Below the pieces are notes generated by a model. It saw only the letters and a list, made by a program, of their open reading frames with translations. It was not told the origin of the DNA and did no database searches. This document shows positions 29,936-40,662 of a stretch of 64,000 nt of DNA, piece by piece (the stretch's first letter is position 1; the number at the start of each line of letters is the position of its first letter). Origin of the DNA: Paraglaciecola arctica BSs20135 (GTDB taxonomy: Bacteria > Pseudomonadota > Gammaproteobacteria > Enterobacterales > Alteromonadaceae); contig NZ_BAEO01000069.1 of assembly GCF_000314995.1 (NCBI RefSeq), forward strand, positions 1 through 64,000, written 5' to 3'. The translations under genes and the position numbers were made by a program.

Positions 29936-32900
29936 TTAATTTAAACATTCCTGAATTATTAGGTTGCCTACATTAGTACTTTTACTAGGATTTGCTGCGT
30001 TTAAGGTTAAAAGAAAGCTATAAGTGCCAGCGGCTAAACTAGTTTGATTGTTACTTTCGCCCGCGCCATCGTAGGCCACAGGATAACTAACTCCAACCGC
30101 TAAGTTTTCGCTATAAATATTGCCGTCTGCAGCTTGTGCCCAAAGTTGTGTTGTCCAACTAGCATCATCAGAAGCTAACTTAAACTGAAAATCACCGCTA
30201 AATTCCGCCACTGCTTGGTAGCTATTGTTGCCTTTGTAATGCAGCCTGTAAGTTTCATCTGGGCCCCAAGCTGAATGACTACCACGCACATAGAGTTGCC
30301 CGCCACCAGCTATGTTAAAGGGAATATCTTGTGCTGAATTGTCTAAAGCAGAACAATTAACGGTTGGCGATACGCTGTTGATTGTCAACACAGGCGTCTG
30401 TTGCGAGGCATCTAACCGAAAATTATAGTTACCTTGAGCACTGACCGTAAAACTTATATTGCCATTTGCGTCAGCACTAGCCGTAACTGAGTTTGAATAG
30501 ATTTGCACATCACTAAAACCAAGGTTTACCAGAGAATAATCGTCGTTAGCAATCTTTAAGCTTTGAGTACCAGCGTCTAGCAGGTAATCAAGGTTATACA
30601 CACCATTTCCAACATAGGAAAAACTGTCTACCGCAGCTAGCCCGTCATCACCAAAATTATTCATTGAACCACGAAGATAAATGCTGGTTTCACCATAAGG
30701 TGCAATATCAGGCTGATTGACAGTAACATCTGCAGCTAAACCAACACCTTGAGCTCCCACTTGCGGCTTAACAAAAACAGCAGTTGTTAGCGCTGGCACA
30801 ATAAAGGTGCCGCTATTGGCTCCGGCGACAAAACTAGCTGTTTGCACAGTAGAGTCTGCTGAAGCTTGTTGCACATTATGAAGCTCAAAATTAGTGGCTG
30901 TTAGAATGTTATGTGACTGCTCGTTGGACGTACCATTAATAATCACAACTATTGCATCAAGGTTTACATCCAAGTCTTCTAGACCGGCACCATCGTCAAG
31001 GCTCATCACAATTAAGCCTTGAGTTTGACTCACGCCTGTATTGTGAAACCCTACACGGTCAATAACATCCTGGGTATTGGTTAATCTAAACAATTTGCTT
31101 GATTGACGAATAGTCACAAACTCTTTAAATACCGATGAAGAAAGAGCAATGTGGCTTATGCTCGTTTGTGCTTCAGCATTAGAAGCCAAGTCGCCAATAG
31201 TAGTCCAGCGCTCTTGATTATTTTCAGCCAGCGGTAAACCTAGATTCCAGTTATTTGAGGTTTTAGTAAAGTCTACCCAATTGAACCAATCCCCGGCATC
31301 GTAGCTATTTCTATCCATTGATTTTGAACGTATCAGGTCTCCACCCAATTGAAAGAAAGGAATACCTTGGCTGATAAGTGGAATAGTCCCGGCGATGTTT
31401 TGTACTCGTACACGATCATCGATAGACATGTCACTAGATAAACCATATTGAAGCTGATCCCATAAGGTTTCGTTATCATGTTTAGACACATAATTAATCA
31501 CATCAGCAGGATCTTTTGCATAAGCAGGCTTAGCCGAATACGCACTGCCTGATTTCACATTGCCGTTTTTATCTTGCATAACATAGTCAGCTAAGGTGCC
31601 AGCTAAACCTAGTCGTATAATGTCTTGATCGTCCAAACTTCCTGAGGTATTAAACAAAGACGCGCTACGAATAATATCTCGGGGGCGGTCGTTAAATGTG
31701 CCGACTTGGCTGCCTGCCATATTGTTTTGATTGGCCTGAGTGTAACCGTTGTTGTTTCGAGTCCAGCCTTCTCCATAAAAGTAATTATCAGAGTCTAGTG
31801 CTTGAACTACGTCTCTAGCATTGAGAATGGAGTCTGCAGAATTATTGCTCATGATATCGAAGCGAAATGCATCAAATTTATAGGCTTGGGTCCACAGCGC
31901 TAGCGAATCAACCATAAGTTTGTTCATCATGGTGTGTTCAGGCGCGGTATCTTCACAACAAGTATCTCGCAACACACTTCCAGTAGTGAGATTTCTGCGG
32001 TGATAGTAGCCAGGCACTATTTTATCTAACACTGAGTTTTCAAATAAACCCGATGAACTAGTGTGGTTATACACCACATCTAAAGACACTCGTAAGCCCA
32101 TTTCATGTAAGCTTTGGATCATGGAACGCATTTCTAAAATACGTACAGTCCCGTCTGGATCAGACGCATAACTGCCTTCAGGCGTCGAATAATGTTTGGG
32201 ATCGTATCCCCAGTTAAAACTATCTAAACCGCGCATTGCATTGGCCAAGGCCTGTGCATCTGAGGTACTAGGATCATAACTTTCAAATACAGATAACAAG
32301 GTCGATGAACTATCCGCTACACCACAAACTGGCGCAGTGCTATTTAGTGCACATAAGTCTGCAACTGTGTCGCTGATATTCACTCTATTAGTTAAGTCTT
32401 CACCAATAGTGGCAATATCATTAGCAGGCAACATTTGAAAATGGGTTAAACCAGCATCAGCAAGGGATTTAAGGTGAGTCACTGGAAGTGAATCTTGCTC
32501 AGTAAAGGCCAGATATTTACCACGATTTGCGACACTAGTACTTTCATCTCTTATGCTAAAGTCACGGATATGCCCTTCGTAAATGATCGCATCTTCAGGA
32601 TCAACAATACTCGGGGAAACATGGGTGTCCCAATTCTGGGGTTTTAGATTGTTATCCTCTAAATTTACAAACTGTGAATAATGACCATTTGTAGAAAGAG
32701 ACACTGCATACGGATCTGTGGTTTCTAATGTCTCAAAACATTGATTGATATAATGATAAACCGTCAGTTCAAATCGATAAAACTGCCTATCCATACTGTT
32801 ATCCAAATCAATTGTCCAAATCCCAGTATTATTATCCAAACTCATAGCCTGACTAGACTGCAATACCTTGTTGACATCATAAATGTTGATATTAACTTGT

Positions 32901-34141
32901 TGAGCAGTTGGCGCCCATACATTTGAGCTAATGCCGTTTGCGTCATATTGCAAACCTAACGGCGCTTCATTCGCATCGTCTGCTCCTGAAGTATAAATGG
33001 CATCTAATATTCGCGGTGTTTGTACATAAGTAGCTGCGACAACCGCATCACTATTATCATAAGCAATGGCTAACAATTTACCTTTCAGCATTTGTTTAAT
33101 ATCAGTTGTTGAAGATGCGTCAGCAGTATAGGCGTCTAAGTCTTGATATCTTGGCATGTGCAGGCCAGTTGACGGATGGGTACCACCTGTTTGCGGAGTA
33201 AATTCTACAAAATCATCTCCTGCGATCCCCACTTCCCCGTTATAACCTAAGTCATCTGCTTCTGAGCTATAAATGCGAACTTTAGCAACGCCGCTGCCAT
33301 TAACATCCCAAAAGACTGTTTGAGTATCCACCCAATGGGCAGCGGTATCAAAAATCAATACGCCAGAAGGAAACAATGTCGCGTCAGGATAGAGTTCACT
33401 TATACCAGATAACGTCCAGAACATTCTATCGCCAGTTAAATCAGCCCGATGATCGGCATCACCTACGTCTTTTTCATCACCCTTGTGCACAATAAAATTG
33501 GCGCAATCACTACTATCTGCCTTTAATGGCAATACCCAATAAGCACCGTAATTAGGATCAATACCACTTTGGGCTTGGCCTACCGACCATTCAGTACCGC
33601 CGCCAGATGCAAAATCTGCGTAGGCATCGCAACTGTCGTTATTCCATAAGTGCAATACCCAACTTTGATAATTTTCATCAGGACGATTGTAAAAAACCAC
33701 CAGTTCATTATCACCAGCCGTCACAATAGGTTGTGGTAAGCCACCACTGCTAGCTTCCAAGGTCAACGACACACTCTGACTAGCAGAAGCATTACTAGCG
33801 TCGGTGACTGTTAAACTAGCGTCTATTGTGCCGGCAAGGGTATAACTAACAAGGGTTGAGGTTGTCGCTAAACAATCGTTTATTGGGATATCTGAAATGC
33901 CATTTCCTGGGCTTAATACACAAGATAATGCATCATTATCGGCGTCAGAGACAGTCCAAGAAAAAGTCACTTCGAATGGATTTGCAGTGCTTATTTCAGA
34001 AGAGAAATTACTGATGGTCGGTGCGTTATTTTGCGCAACCACGGGTGGGTTAGGTTTGGCACTTCCACCTCCTCCACAACCAACTATCATAATCGCCATG
34101 GTCGAGAGAGATAATTGCAGTAATATTTTGGATTGGCTCAT
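29936..34141 (-). CDS. Pullulanase-type alpha-1,6-glucosidase, surface lipoprotein
   Basis: The 1401-residue protein debranches pullulan or starch. It has a lipoprotein signal with lipobox IVGCGGGG (Cys22), an Ig-like segment, a pullulanase-associated domain (SGIDPNYGAYWVLPLKAD), a CBM48-like module, and a GH13 core with FNWGYDP, DVVYNHTSSSG, the nucleophile region FDAFRFDIM, the acid Glu in YGEGW, and SKHDNETLWD. The C-terminal 300 residues hold two modules beginning IYLRGSMNNF and LYVRGSHSAW, like those in the lipoprotein at 47.7-49.9 kb. An operator-like sequence upstream resembles one near that gene. Confidence 0.93.
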   Translation of the reverse strand: MSQSKILLQLSLSTMAIMIVGCGGGGSAKPNPPVVAQNNAPTISNFSSEISTANPFEVTFSWTVSDADNDALSCVLSPGNGISDIPINDCLATTSTLVSYTLAGTIDASLTVTDASNASASQSVSLTLEASSGGLPQPIVTAGDNELVVFYNRPDENYQSWVLHLWNNDSCDAYADFASGGGTEWSVGQAQSGIDPNYGAYWVLPLKADSSDCANFIVHKGDEKDVGDADHRADLTGDRMFWTLSGISELYPDATLFPSGVLIFDTAAHWVDTQTVFWDVNGSGVAKVRIYSSEADDLGYNGEVGIAGDDFVEFTPQTGGTHPSTGLHMPRYQDLDAYTADASSTTDIKQMLKGKLLAIAYDNSDAVVAATYVQTPRILDAIYTSGADDANEAPLGLQYDANGISSNVWAPTAQQVNINIYDVNKVLQSSQAMSLDNNTGIWTIDLDNSMDRQFYRFELTVYHYINQCFETLETTDPYAVSLSTNGHYSQFVNLEDNNLKPQNWDTHVSPSIVDPEDAIIYEGHIRDFSIRDESTSVANRGKYLAFTEQDSLPVTHLKSLADAGLTHFQMLPANDIATIGEDLTNRVNISDTVADLCALNSTAPVCGVADSSSTLLSVFESYDPSTSDAQALANAMRGLDSFNWGYDPKHYSTPEGSYASDPDGTVRILEMRSMIQSLHEMGLRVSLDVVYNHTSSSGLFENSVLDKIVPGYYHRRNLTTGSVLRDTCCEDTAPEHTMMNKLMVDSLALWTQAYKFDAFRFDIMSNNSADSILNARDVVQALDSDNYFYGEGWTRNNNGYTQANQNNMAGSQVGTFNDRPRDIIRSASLFNTSGSLDDQDIIRLGLAGTLADYVMQDKNGNVKSGSAYSAKPAYAKDPADVINYVSKHDNETLWDQLQYGLSSDMSIDDRVRVQNIAGTIPLISQGIPFFQLGGDLIRSKSMDRNSYDAGDWFNWVDFTKTSNNWNLGLPLAENNQERWTTIGDLASNAEAQTSISHIALSSSVFKEFVTIRQSSKLFRLTNTQDVIDRVGFHNTGVSQTQGLIVMSLDDGAGLEDLDVNLDAIVVIINGTSNEQSHNILTATNFELHNVQQASADSTVQTASFVAGANSGTFIVPALTTAVFVKPQVGAQGVGLAADVTVNQPDIAPYGETSIYLRGSMNNFGDDGLAAVDSFSYVGNGVYNLDYLLDAGTQSLKIANDDYSLVNLGFSDVQIYSNSVTASADANGNISFTVSAQGNYNFRLDASQQTPVLTINSVSPTVNCSALDNSAQDIPFNIAGGGQLYVRGSHSAWGPDETYRLHYKGNNSYQAVAEFSGDFQFKLASDDASWTTQLWAQAADGNIYSENLAVGVSYPVAYDGAGESNNQTSLAAGTYSFLLTLNAANPSKSTNVGNLIIQECLN

Positions 34142-34212
34142 TTAACGTTGCCCTTTTTACATACCTGTCAGTGTCTATATGCTAAGGGTTTAGTTACGCT
34201 CAGAACAGCAGC

Positions 34213-34226
34213 TACATACGTATTCA
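34213..34226. promoter_or_regulatory. Operator-like ATACGTAT site upstream of pullulanase
   Basis: TACATACGTATTCA has the palindromic core ATACGTAT and matches 12 of 14 positions of the perfect palindrome TGAATACGTATTCA within 50081-50098. It lies about 72-85 bp upstream of the pullulanase start. The CG-centred form suggests a LacI-family maltodextrin regulator that is not in this window. Confidence 0.5.
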
Positions 34227-34263
34227 ACTCGTTAAAAACATGTTGTAAAAAAGTTACATGCAA

Positions 34264-34294
34264 AAACGCCAGTTAATGATTATTCATTAACTGG
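34264..34294 (-). terminator. Terminator of the bet/BCCT unit
   Basis: CCAGTTAATGA/TCATTAACTGG is a perfect 11-bp stem with loop TTAT. Read on the minus strand it is followed by CGTTTTTG, so it fits a rho-independent terminator about 150 bp after the BCCT gene. Confidence 0.65.
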
Positions 34295-34444
34295 AAATCA
34301 AAAAGACCAGAACGGTTGAACTTGAATATAAAATAGTAGGTATAAGTGCCAAAATCAAAAGCCTGATAAAAGTAAATTGCCACTGGAAACAGAGCGAACC
34401 AGCGGCAAAAGCAGTCTTAAATGATCACTCCGATTGGCAATATT

Positions 34445-35662
34445 TTAGCTAGATGATTCAATTTTTGTGTAGTCAATTTTGTTGTCTACAGGGGAACTCA
34501 CTATATTGCGTACCGTTTTAAATTTGCTGTATGCAATAAATATCGCGCAAGCAAAGAACAGCCCAATCACTAATGCACCTACCCACTGAATTTCTAAAAA
34601 TTCCAATTTAAATAACAGGGTTAACAATGCAAGTGCAACAACATTTATCGCAATATAATTAAATTTCCCAAAGCGTTTAACCGTCATATTTAAGTTATCT
34701 GTGTATAAACGGATCAGCGAATCGAGTGAATTGATCACAAACACTATACCTACAAAGGCCATGGCAAAGTTTTTCAAGCCCGCTGTGGGAATACCTGCTT
34801 CGTGGTATTGGTAAAGTACGCTAAACCAAACCGCAATGGGAATTGAAGGAAAAATCAACATAGCACCTAACAACTGATAAGTTTTTAACCCACCCACAAA
34901 GCGGGAGGTAAACTGACCAATCATAATACTCCATGCAAACCACCAAAATAAGTAAAACTCATGGTAAGCATTGAGTGGCAAAACAAAGTCATTAATATTG
35001 CCAAAATAGCCGCCTATCAGCGCTAAATTATCGGTAAATGCTGATACCTGACTGTCGCCGCCCATAAAAGCGCCAAGCCACATAAAGCCAATTAATGCGA
35101 TAAATAACCAGGTGGTAGAGATACTTAGAAAACGCACGTATTTAATGTCGGTGCTTGAATACACAGCAAAACATATGGCAGCCAGAACAATTAAATAGAA
35201 GCTGGGAACAATAGACTCGCCATCACCAATGGCAGGTAAATACCAAGGTAGATTTGAGAGTAGAAGAAAGGCAGTAAAAGCACAGGTACCAATAATGACC
35301 ACATTATTGATAAATTTTACCCAAGGAATGTCGAAAAATTTTACCTTAGGTTCTATCACGCAAAAGTAGAAGCAGGTAACAAAATAGAATCCCCAGATCA
35401 GAAAACCCCAATAGGCAAATTCAATGGCTAGTGGATTGGCAAAACTATATTCTGGATTGCTTTTTAAATCTGCATAACCGGCAAACTCAGTAAGGGGGAA
35501 CATAATCAAGCCAACATCTAGGCCTGAGGTAAATAAAATAGCAATAAAGGTAAAGGTTCTCACAGGTGTAACACCTACGCAGCGCACATTACCCCACTTG
35601 AACAAAATAACCACTATTGCCAATAGGGTGAAGATGATGCCAGCATTAAGCCATAAGGTCAT
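34445..35662 (-). CDS. BCCT-family transporter, short form
   Basis: The 405-residue protein has about ten helices and the BCCT tryptophan signature FWWFAWSIMIGQFTSRF. The motif region of the third helix reads SGLDVGL instead of the usual GMGIG. It is shorter than typical BCCT proteins (500-650): the first helices and the long cytoplasmic tails are missing, yet the frame is open and clean, so it seems a true short form. It lies 135 bp after betA on the same strand, so choline uptake is the likely role. Confidence 0.85.
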   Translation of the reverse strand: MTLWLNAGIIFTLLAIVVILFKWGNVRCVGVTPVRTFTFIAILFTSGLDVGLIMFPLTEFAGYADLKSNPEYSFANPLAIEFAYWGFLIWGFYFVTCFYFCVIEPKVKFFDIPWVKFINNVVIIGTCAFTAFLLLSNLPWYLPAIGDGESIVPSFYLIVLAAICFAVYSSTDIKYVRFLSISTTWLFIALIGFMWLGAFMGGDSQVSAFTDNLALIGGYFGNINDFVLPLNAYHEFYLFWWFAWSIMIGQFTSRFVGGLKTYQLLGAMLIFPSIPIAVWFSVLYQYHEAGIPTAGLKNFAMAFVGIVFVINSLDSLIRLYTDNLNMTVKRFGKFNYIAINVVALALLTLLFKLEFLEIQWVGALVIGLFFACAIFIAYSKFKTVRNIVSSPVDNKIDYTKIESSS

Positions 35663-35797
35663 AATCCCCTGCCCCCAAATAAAGTGTAATATTTCATTAT
35701 TTCCCAGTGCTTTTTATCTCGCATTAACACAGCATAAACAATTTATGGTGTGCACCACTGCAAGCCCCACAGCATCTATGTACTGTAGGTGGCCAGG

Positions 35798-37468
35798 TTA
35801 GATCTTTGAACTACGTTGTACACTTTGCCAATCTTTTGCAATGGCAACGCTTACGTGCGATTGACTCAGTGCTGGCTTCCCTAAAATTAGGTCAGCTGCT
35901 TTTTCTGCCACCATAATGGTTGGTGCATTTAAATTACCGTTGGGTATGGTGGGAAAGATAGAAGAATCCACTACCCTCAGACCCGTAAGCCCTCTGACTT
36001 GGGTGTGTGAGTTAACTACAGCCATATCGTCTTCACCCATTTTGCATGAACATGAAGGATGGTAGGCACTCTCAACAGACTGACGCACAAAGGCATCAAT
36101 TTGCTCATCAGTTTGTATTTCTTTACCAGGTTGAATTTCACCATCGCGATATTCATCAAAGGCATTTTGCTCGATAATTTCACGAGTTAAACGCACACAG
36201 GCTCTAAATCCTTCAATGTCATCTTGATGTTGTAAGTAATTAAATTGAATTTTAGGCGCCACGCTTGGATCCGCTGACTGAATGGTCACCGCACCGCGGC
36301 TTTTGGGTTTGTTATGCCCAACATGCACCTGAAAACCGTGGCCGGAAAAAGCACTTTTACCGTCATAACGCATCGCTGCTGGTAGAAAATGATATTGAAT
36401 ATCAGGCCATTCAACCCCTGGTTTTGAGCGAATAAAGGCGCAGGACTCAAAATGATTGGTCGCGCCTAGGCCACTGCGGGTTAATAACCAACGGGCACCA
36501 ATCAAGCCTTTGGAAATCAAACCCAGCTTGCCATTTAAGGTGATGGGTTGTTTACACTTATACTGAAAGTAAAACTCTAAGTGATCTTGCAGGTTTTGCC
36601 CAACCCCAGGTAAATGATGTTTCACATCAATACCGGCGGCTTTTAGCGTATCGCTATCACCTATGCCTGAAAGCTGTAATAAATGCGGAGAGCCAATAGG
36701 TCCCGCGCTTAGTACTATCTCTTTGCTCGCCTTGGCAGTTACTTTACTGCCCTTAACACTGTACTCGACGGCAACGGCTTTTTTACCTTCTAGCACGACT
36801 TTTTCTGCTAAAGCACCAGTGACTATGGTCAAATTACTACGCGACTTAACCGGGTCAAGATACTCGCGACTTGCCGAGCTGCGTACCCCGTCTTTTACTG
36901 TCATATACATGGGGCCAAAGCCCTCTTGCTGGGCAGCATTGTAATCGTCAGTGCTGGCATAACCAGCTTGCTGGCCGGCTTTAATAAAGGCTTTATAAAG
37001 TGGATTGGCCATTTCATTGCCATTATTCACCCCTAAAGGGCCGTCACTACCACGATAGTTATCTTTGCCTAAATAATAGGATTCCGCTTTTTGAAAATAA
37101 GGTAAACAAGATTGATAATCCCAACCCTCAGCGCCGTGCTGTTGCCATTGATCAAAATCTTTAGCGTGACCACGCACGTATACCATGCCATTGATCGACG
37201 ATGAGCCGCCTAACACTTTGCCCCGTGGGCAATGCATTTTACGACTATCTAAGTATGGCTCTGGTTGTGTATGGAACTGCCACGCGTATTTATCAGAATT
37301 CATGGGAATGGATAAGGCCGTTGGCATTTTAATAAAAATGCTTTTATCACTACCACCAGTTTCCAGTAATAAAACACTATTACTGCTGTCTGCAGATAGT
37401 CGATTGGCCAACACACAACCGGCCGAGCCTGCACCTACTATGATGTAATCATATGTATTTACAACCAT
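35798..37468 (-). CDS. betA: Choline dehydrogenase
   Basis: This GMC flavoprotein oxidises choline to betaine aldehyde at the membrane. The 556-residue protein has the FAD dinucleotide motif [14 protein letters not shown] near residues 12-25, the GMC signature [13 protein letters not shown], the active-site region [13 protein letters not shown], and the terminal [19 protein letters not shown]. Its start shares one base with the betB stop, so the two are coupled. Confidence 0.95.
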   Translation of the reverse strand: MVVNTYDYIIVGAGSAGCVLANRLSADSSNSVLLLETGGSDKSIFIKMPTALSIPMNSDKYAWQFHTQPEPYLDSRKMHCPRGKVLGGSSSINGMVYVRGHAKDFDQWQQHGAEGWDYQSCLPYFQKAESYYLGKDNYRGSDGPLGVNNGNEMANPLYKAFIKAGQQAGYASTDDYNAAQQEGFGPMYMTVKDGVRSSASREYLDPVKSRSNLTIVTGALAEKVVLEGKKAVAVEYSVKGSKVTAKASKEIVLSAGPIGSPHLLQLSGIGDSDTLKAAGIDVKHHLPGVGQNLQDHLEFYFQYKCKQPITLNGKLGLISKGLIGARWLLTRSGLGATNHFESCAFIRSKPGVEWPDIQYHFLPAAMRYDGKSAFSGHGFQVHVGHNKPKSRGAVTIQSADPSVAPKIQFNYLQHQDDIEGFRACVRLTREIIEQNAFDEYRDGEIQPGKEIQTDEQIDAFVRQSVESAYHPSCSCKMGEDDMAVVNSHTQVRGLTGLRVVDSSIFPTIPNGNLNAPTIMVAEKAADLILGKPALSQSHVSVAIAKDWQSVQRSSKI

Positions 37469-38943
37469 TAAAACGGGCTCTCTATGTTGCTCATGCCCAC
37501 ATAAATTGATTTGGTTTGGGTGTAGTGATCTAGGGTTTCGATGCCGTTTTCGCGGCCAATACCAGACTGCTTATAGCCACCTACTGGCATTTCGGCTGGT
37601 GAATTACCATAACTATTGATCCAACAAATACCGGCTTGTAATTTATGGGTAACTCGGTGAGCACGTTTAATATCTTGGCTAAACACTCCAGCTGCCAAGC
37701 CCAAATGGGTGTCGTTAGCACGGCGAATAACATCGTCTTCGTCTTCGAACACCAAGACACTCATAACAGGCCCAAAGATCTCTTCTTTGACAATAGTCAT
37801 GTCATCGGTACAGTCGATAAACACAGTGGGTGCCACAAAATAACCATTTGGTGCAGACTCAGGGCTTAAGGTTTTACCACCGGTTAAAAGTGTCGCGCCT
37901 TGGGCTATACCCTTATCTATATAACTCATGACTAAATCTTGATGTTTTTTTGAAATTAACGCACCAAAGTTAACTTGTGGATCAAGGGGATCACCGGCAA
38001 TAATATTTTGTTCGGTGCGGCTTTTAAGCTCTTCAATAAATTGCTGATAGATATTTTTGTGCACGTAAATACGGGTGCAATTAGTGCAAACTTCACCCTG
38101 GGTGTAAAAGTTGCCCAACATGGCTGCGCTAACCGCTTGTGATACATCTGCATCATCAAACACCAGTAGTGGAGACTTACCGCCAAGCTCCATAGTGACA
38201 TCTTTAAGTGAACCTGCTGCACTGGCGACCACTTTTTTACCTGTACCCACTTCACCGGTGAAGGATACTTTTGCGATATCAGGGTTATGGGTTAACCACT
38301 GCCCTACTTCAGCCGCGCCTTGCACAACGTTAAACACGCCAGCTGGCACACCTGCCTCGGTATAAATTTCTGCTAATTTTATCGCGCCTAAAGGGGTTTC
38401 TTCTGAAGGTTTAAAGATAAGGGCATTGCCCGCAGCTAGTGCGGGACCTGACTTCCAACAAGCAATTTGTAATGGGTAATTCCAGGCACCAATGCCGGCG
38501 CAAATACCTAAGGGTTCTTTACGGGTATAGTAAAAATCTTCGGCAACCATTTGCTGTTGACCCACTTGTGCAGGAGCAAGTCCGGCAAAGTATTCAATCA
38601 CATCGGCACCAGTTTGCACATCCACACACTCGGCTTCTTGCCAGGGCTTACCGGTATCTAACACTTCAATTTTTGCCAATTCATCATTACGTTCACGGAG
38701 CAAAGTCACGGCTTTTAATAAAATACGACTACGTTCAATAGGCGTCAGTGCCGACCAGACAGCAAAACCTTGTTTTGCACTTTGAATGGCGGCGTCTTGA
38801 ATAAATTTATCAGCGACTTCAACATGATAAATCACCTCATCAGTGGCAGGGTTTGTGACCGCAAAGGTGGCACCATTTTGATTGGCTAAAAACTTGCCAT
38901 TAATAAAATTTTGGTAAACAGGTATCGTCAATTTAAGCTCCAT
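37468..38943 (-). CDS. betB: Betaine aldehyde dehydrogenase
   Basis: It oxidises betaine aldehyde to glycine betaine with NAD(P)+. The 491-residue protein has the catalytic glutamate in [16 protein letters not shown] and the catalytic cysteine in [10 protein letters not shown], the usual BADH sequence. [14 protein letters not shown] and FTGEVGTG mark the cofactor site. It overlaps betI by 11 bases and betA by 1, giving the order betI-betB-betA. Confidence 0.95.
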   Translation of the reverse strand: MELKLTIPVYQNFINGKFLANQNGATFAVTNPATDEVIYHVEVADKFIQDAAIQSAKQGFAVWSALTPIERSRILLKAVTLLRERNDELAKIEVLDTGKPWQEAECVDVQTGADVIEYFAGLAPAQVGQQQMVAEDFYYTRKEPLGICAGIGAWNYPLQIACWKSGPALAAGNALIFKPSEETPLGAIKLAEIYTEAGVPAGVFNVVQGAAEVGQWLTHNPDIAKVSFTGEVGTGKKVVASAAGSLKDVTMELGGKSPLLVFDDADVSQAVSAAMLGNFYTQGEVCTNCTRIYVHKNIYQQFIEELKSRTEQNIIAGDPLDPQVNFGALISKKHQDLVMSYIDKGIAQGATLLTGGKTLSPESAPNGYFVAPTVFIDCTDDMTIVKEEIFGPVMSVLVFEDEDDVIRRANDTHLGLAAGVFSQDIKRAHRVTHKLQAGICWINSYGNSPAEMPVGGYKQSGIGRENGIETLDHYTQTKSIYVGMSNIESPF

Positions 38944-39523
38944 ACAGTTTGATAAGTGAACTCACGTAGTTTTTAGCTAATTGCTCACTGTGATTAAATT
39001 GATCTTGATCAGACTTACTCAGTACTGCCCTTAACCACAAGCCGTCGATCATTGCGGCACATAACTGAGCTGCTAGTTTGGCGTCGTCATCGCCCATTAG
39101 TTTTTTAAATGAACTGGCTAAATTACTTAATAGTCGTTTACTATTTACATTCTGCAAACGATGTAATTCAACGTCGTGCATCGATTGTGCCCAAAAGCTT
39201 AACCAGGTTTTGGTGGTATCACTTAATTGCTGTAACCGCGCAAAATTTGCTTCAATAATCAGCATTAATCTTTGTTCTGGTGTTGTCGTGGGGCTTACGC
39301 GTTCAATCAGTGCATGCTTTAAGCCAGTTAATAGATAACGCACAGTCGCTTCAATAAGCGCCTGTTTACTGCCAAAATAGTGACTGATAATGCCTGATGA
39401 CATTCCAGCGCGACGAGAAATAAGGTTAATGGTAGCACCACGCAGACCTACATCTGCAATCACCTCAATAGTGGCATCGATCAACTGCTGACGACGCATC
39501 GGTTCAATTCCTACTTTTGGCAT
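38933..39523 (-). CDS. betI: TetR-family choline-responsive repressor
   Basis: The 196-residue protein begins with [20 protein letters not shown], as BetI does, and has a TetR helix-turn-helix ([20 protein letters not shown], about residues 33-52). BetI represses the bet genes and is released by choline. It lies inside the unit, 24 bp after the PhoD-like gene, with no promoter space of its own. Its probable sites are the ATTGAACGTTCAAT palindromes at 43149-43164 and 45836-45849. Confidence 0.93.
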   Translation of the reverse strand: MPKVGIEPMRRQQLIDATIEVIADVGLRGATINLISRRAGMSSGIISHYFGSKQALIEATVRYLLTGLKHALIERVSPTTTPEQRLMLIIEANFARLQQLSDTTKTWLSFWAQSMHDVELHRLQNVNSKRLLSNLASSFKKLMGDDDAKLAAQLCAAMIDGLWLRAVLSKSDQDQFNHSEQLAKNYVSSLIKLYGA

Positions 39524-39547
39524 ATATTTCCTACACAGTTGGTATTG

Positions 39548-40588
39548 TTAATAAGGTTCAAGCAATGACAGCCTAAACCTGTGTTCGTTTACAACGTCAC
39601 CCGCCTCATCATATAGACCTAGGGTTATAATTGGATCTTGTTTTTGCCAATTCACATTTAGCGCCCCATAGTTTACGTTATTGGTAAACTGACCTATACG
39701 ATTTTTATTGGGACTAACGTTTTTCCATTCTTCTGTTAATCCTGATGAGGTAACTTCCCATAAGGGATAATCAAGATCCTGATCATAATAACTAACTTCC
39801 CCCCAATGGGTGTCACCGCTTATAAGTACAACACCATTGACTTTATGCTGCTTAATAAGCTTGAACAAACGCTGGCGATCAGCAGGGAAATTTGCCCAAG
39901 ATTCCCAACCGGTAAAGTCTGCCAACAATTGTACACTAGAGCCAATAACTTTTATCCGACCTGGTTTTTGTAATTCTTGTTCGAGCCATAACCATTGCTT
40001 TTCACCCAGCATACTGGCGTTTATATCGCTGCTTGCTTTATAAGGACCCATTTTGTTGGGTTTACGTTCACTCGCATATTCTTCGGGAGATACATGAGAC
40101 AGGGGATCACGGTTCCAGCGCAGATCCGGTAAAATGACACGAATACTCTGTTGCCCTTCTCCGTATAGGTAAGAAGTATAAATACCATCTTCACGAGTAC
40201 GGCGGATTGAGTTTTCAGGTTCTTGCCAAAAATCCAGCATAAGTGCTCGAGAGGCTTCTTTCATGGGGTATTCCTTACCCGCGTCGTTAGCACCAAAATC
40301 GTGGTCATCCCAGATGGCGATTAATTCTGCCTGCTCTTTTAATTTTTTAAAACCCGGCTTAGCGCCCAGTTTTTGATATTTGTTGCCCAACACTGTCATG
40401 TCTTGAGTGTCGCCATAAATATTGTCCCCAAGAAAAATAAACACCTCAGGGTTGTCTTTTATAATGCTATTAAAAATAGCCATGTCTTTATCTTGATGAG
40501 AACAAGAGCCAAACAAAATACGGCTTGGTGCCTTGGCGCAGACCACAGCGCTAAACAATAAAATAAAAATTGCTAATAATCTCAGCAT
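39548..40588 (-). CDS. PhoD-family metallophosphoesterase, exported
   Basis: The 346-residue protein has a Sec-type signal peptide (MLRLLAIFILLFSAVVCAKA) and the PhoD-like metal motifs FGSCSHQD, FLGDNIYGD, IWDDHDFG and ISGDTHWGE. PhoD-family enzymes are phosphodiesterases or phosphomonoesterases, and some secreted members (Streptomyces chromofuscus phospholipase D) release choline from phosphatidylcholine. Its position between a TonB receptor (74 bp) and betI (24 bp) suggests it frees choline from a phosphorylated choline compound. The substrate is inferred. Confidence 0.85.
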   Translation of the reverse strand: MLRLLAIFILLFSAVVCAKAPSRILFGSCSHQDKDMAIFNSIIKDNPEVFIFLGDNIYGDTQDMTVLGNKYQKLGAKPGFKKLKEQAELIAIWDDHDFGANDAGKEYPMKEASRALMLDFWQEPENSIRRTREDGIYTSYLYGEGQQSIRVILPDLRWNRDPLSHVSPEEYASERKPNKMGPYKASSDINASMLGEKQWLWLEQELQKPGRIKVIGSSVQLLADFTGWESWANFPADRQRLFKLIKQHKVNGVVLISGDTHWGEVSYYDQDLDYPLWEVTSSGLTEEWKNVSPNKNRIGQFTNNVNYGALNVNWQKQDPIITLGLYDEAGDVVNEHRFRLSLLEPY

Positions 40589-40662
40589 GGACGATTGCCT
40601 TTTTTTCCAAACATAAAGTAGGTCACATACAATATTATTGCATGTGACCTATTAACCTATTG

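Noticed and set aside
34445-35662. BCCT gene as a truncated pseudogene
   Set aside because: The frame is clean, the key Trp motif is kept and the gene sits in a tidy bet unit, so a short functional form is more likely.
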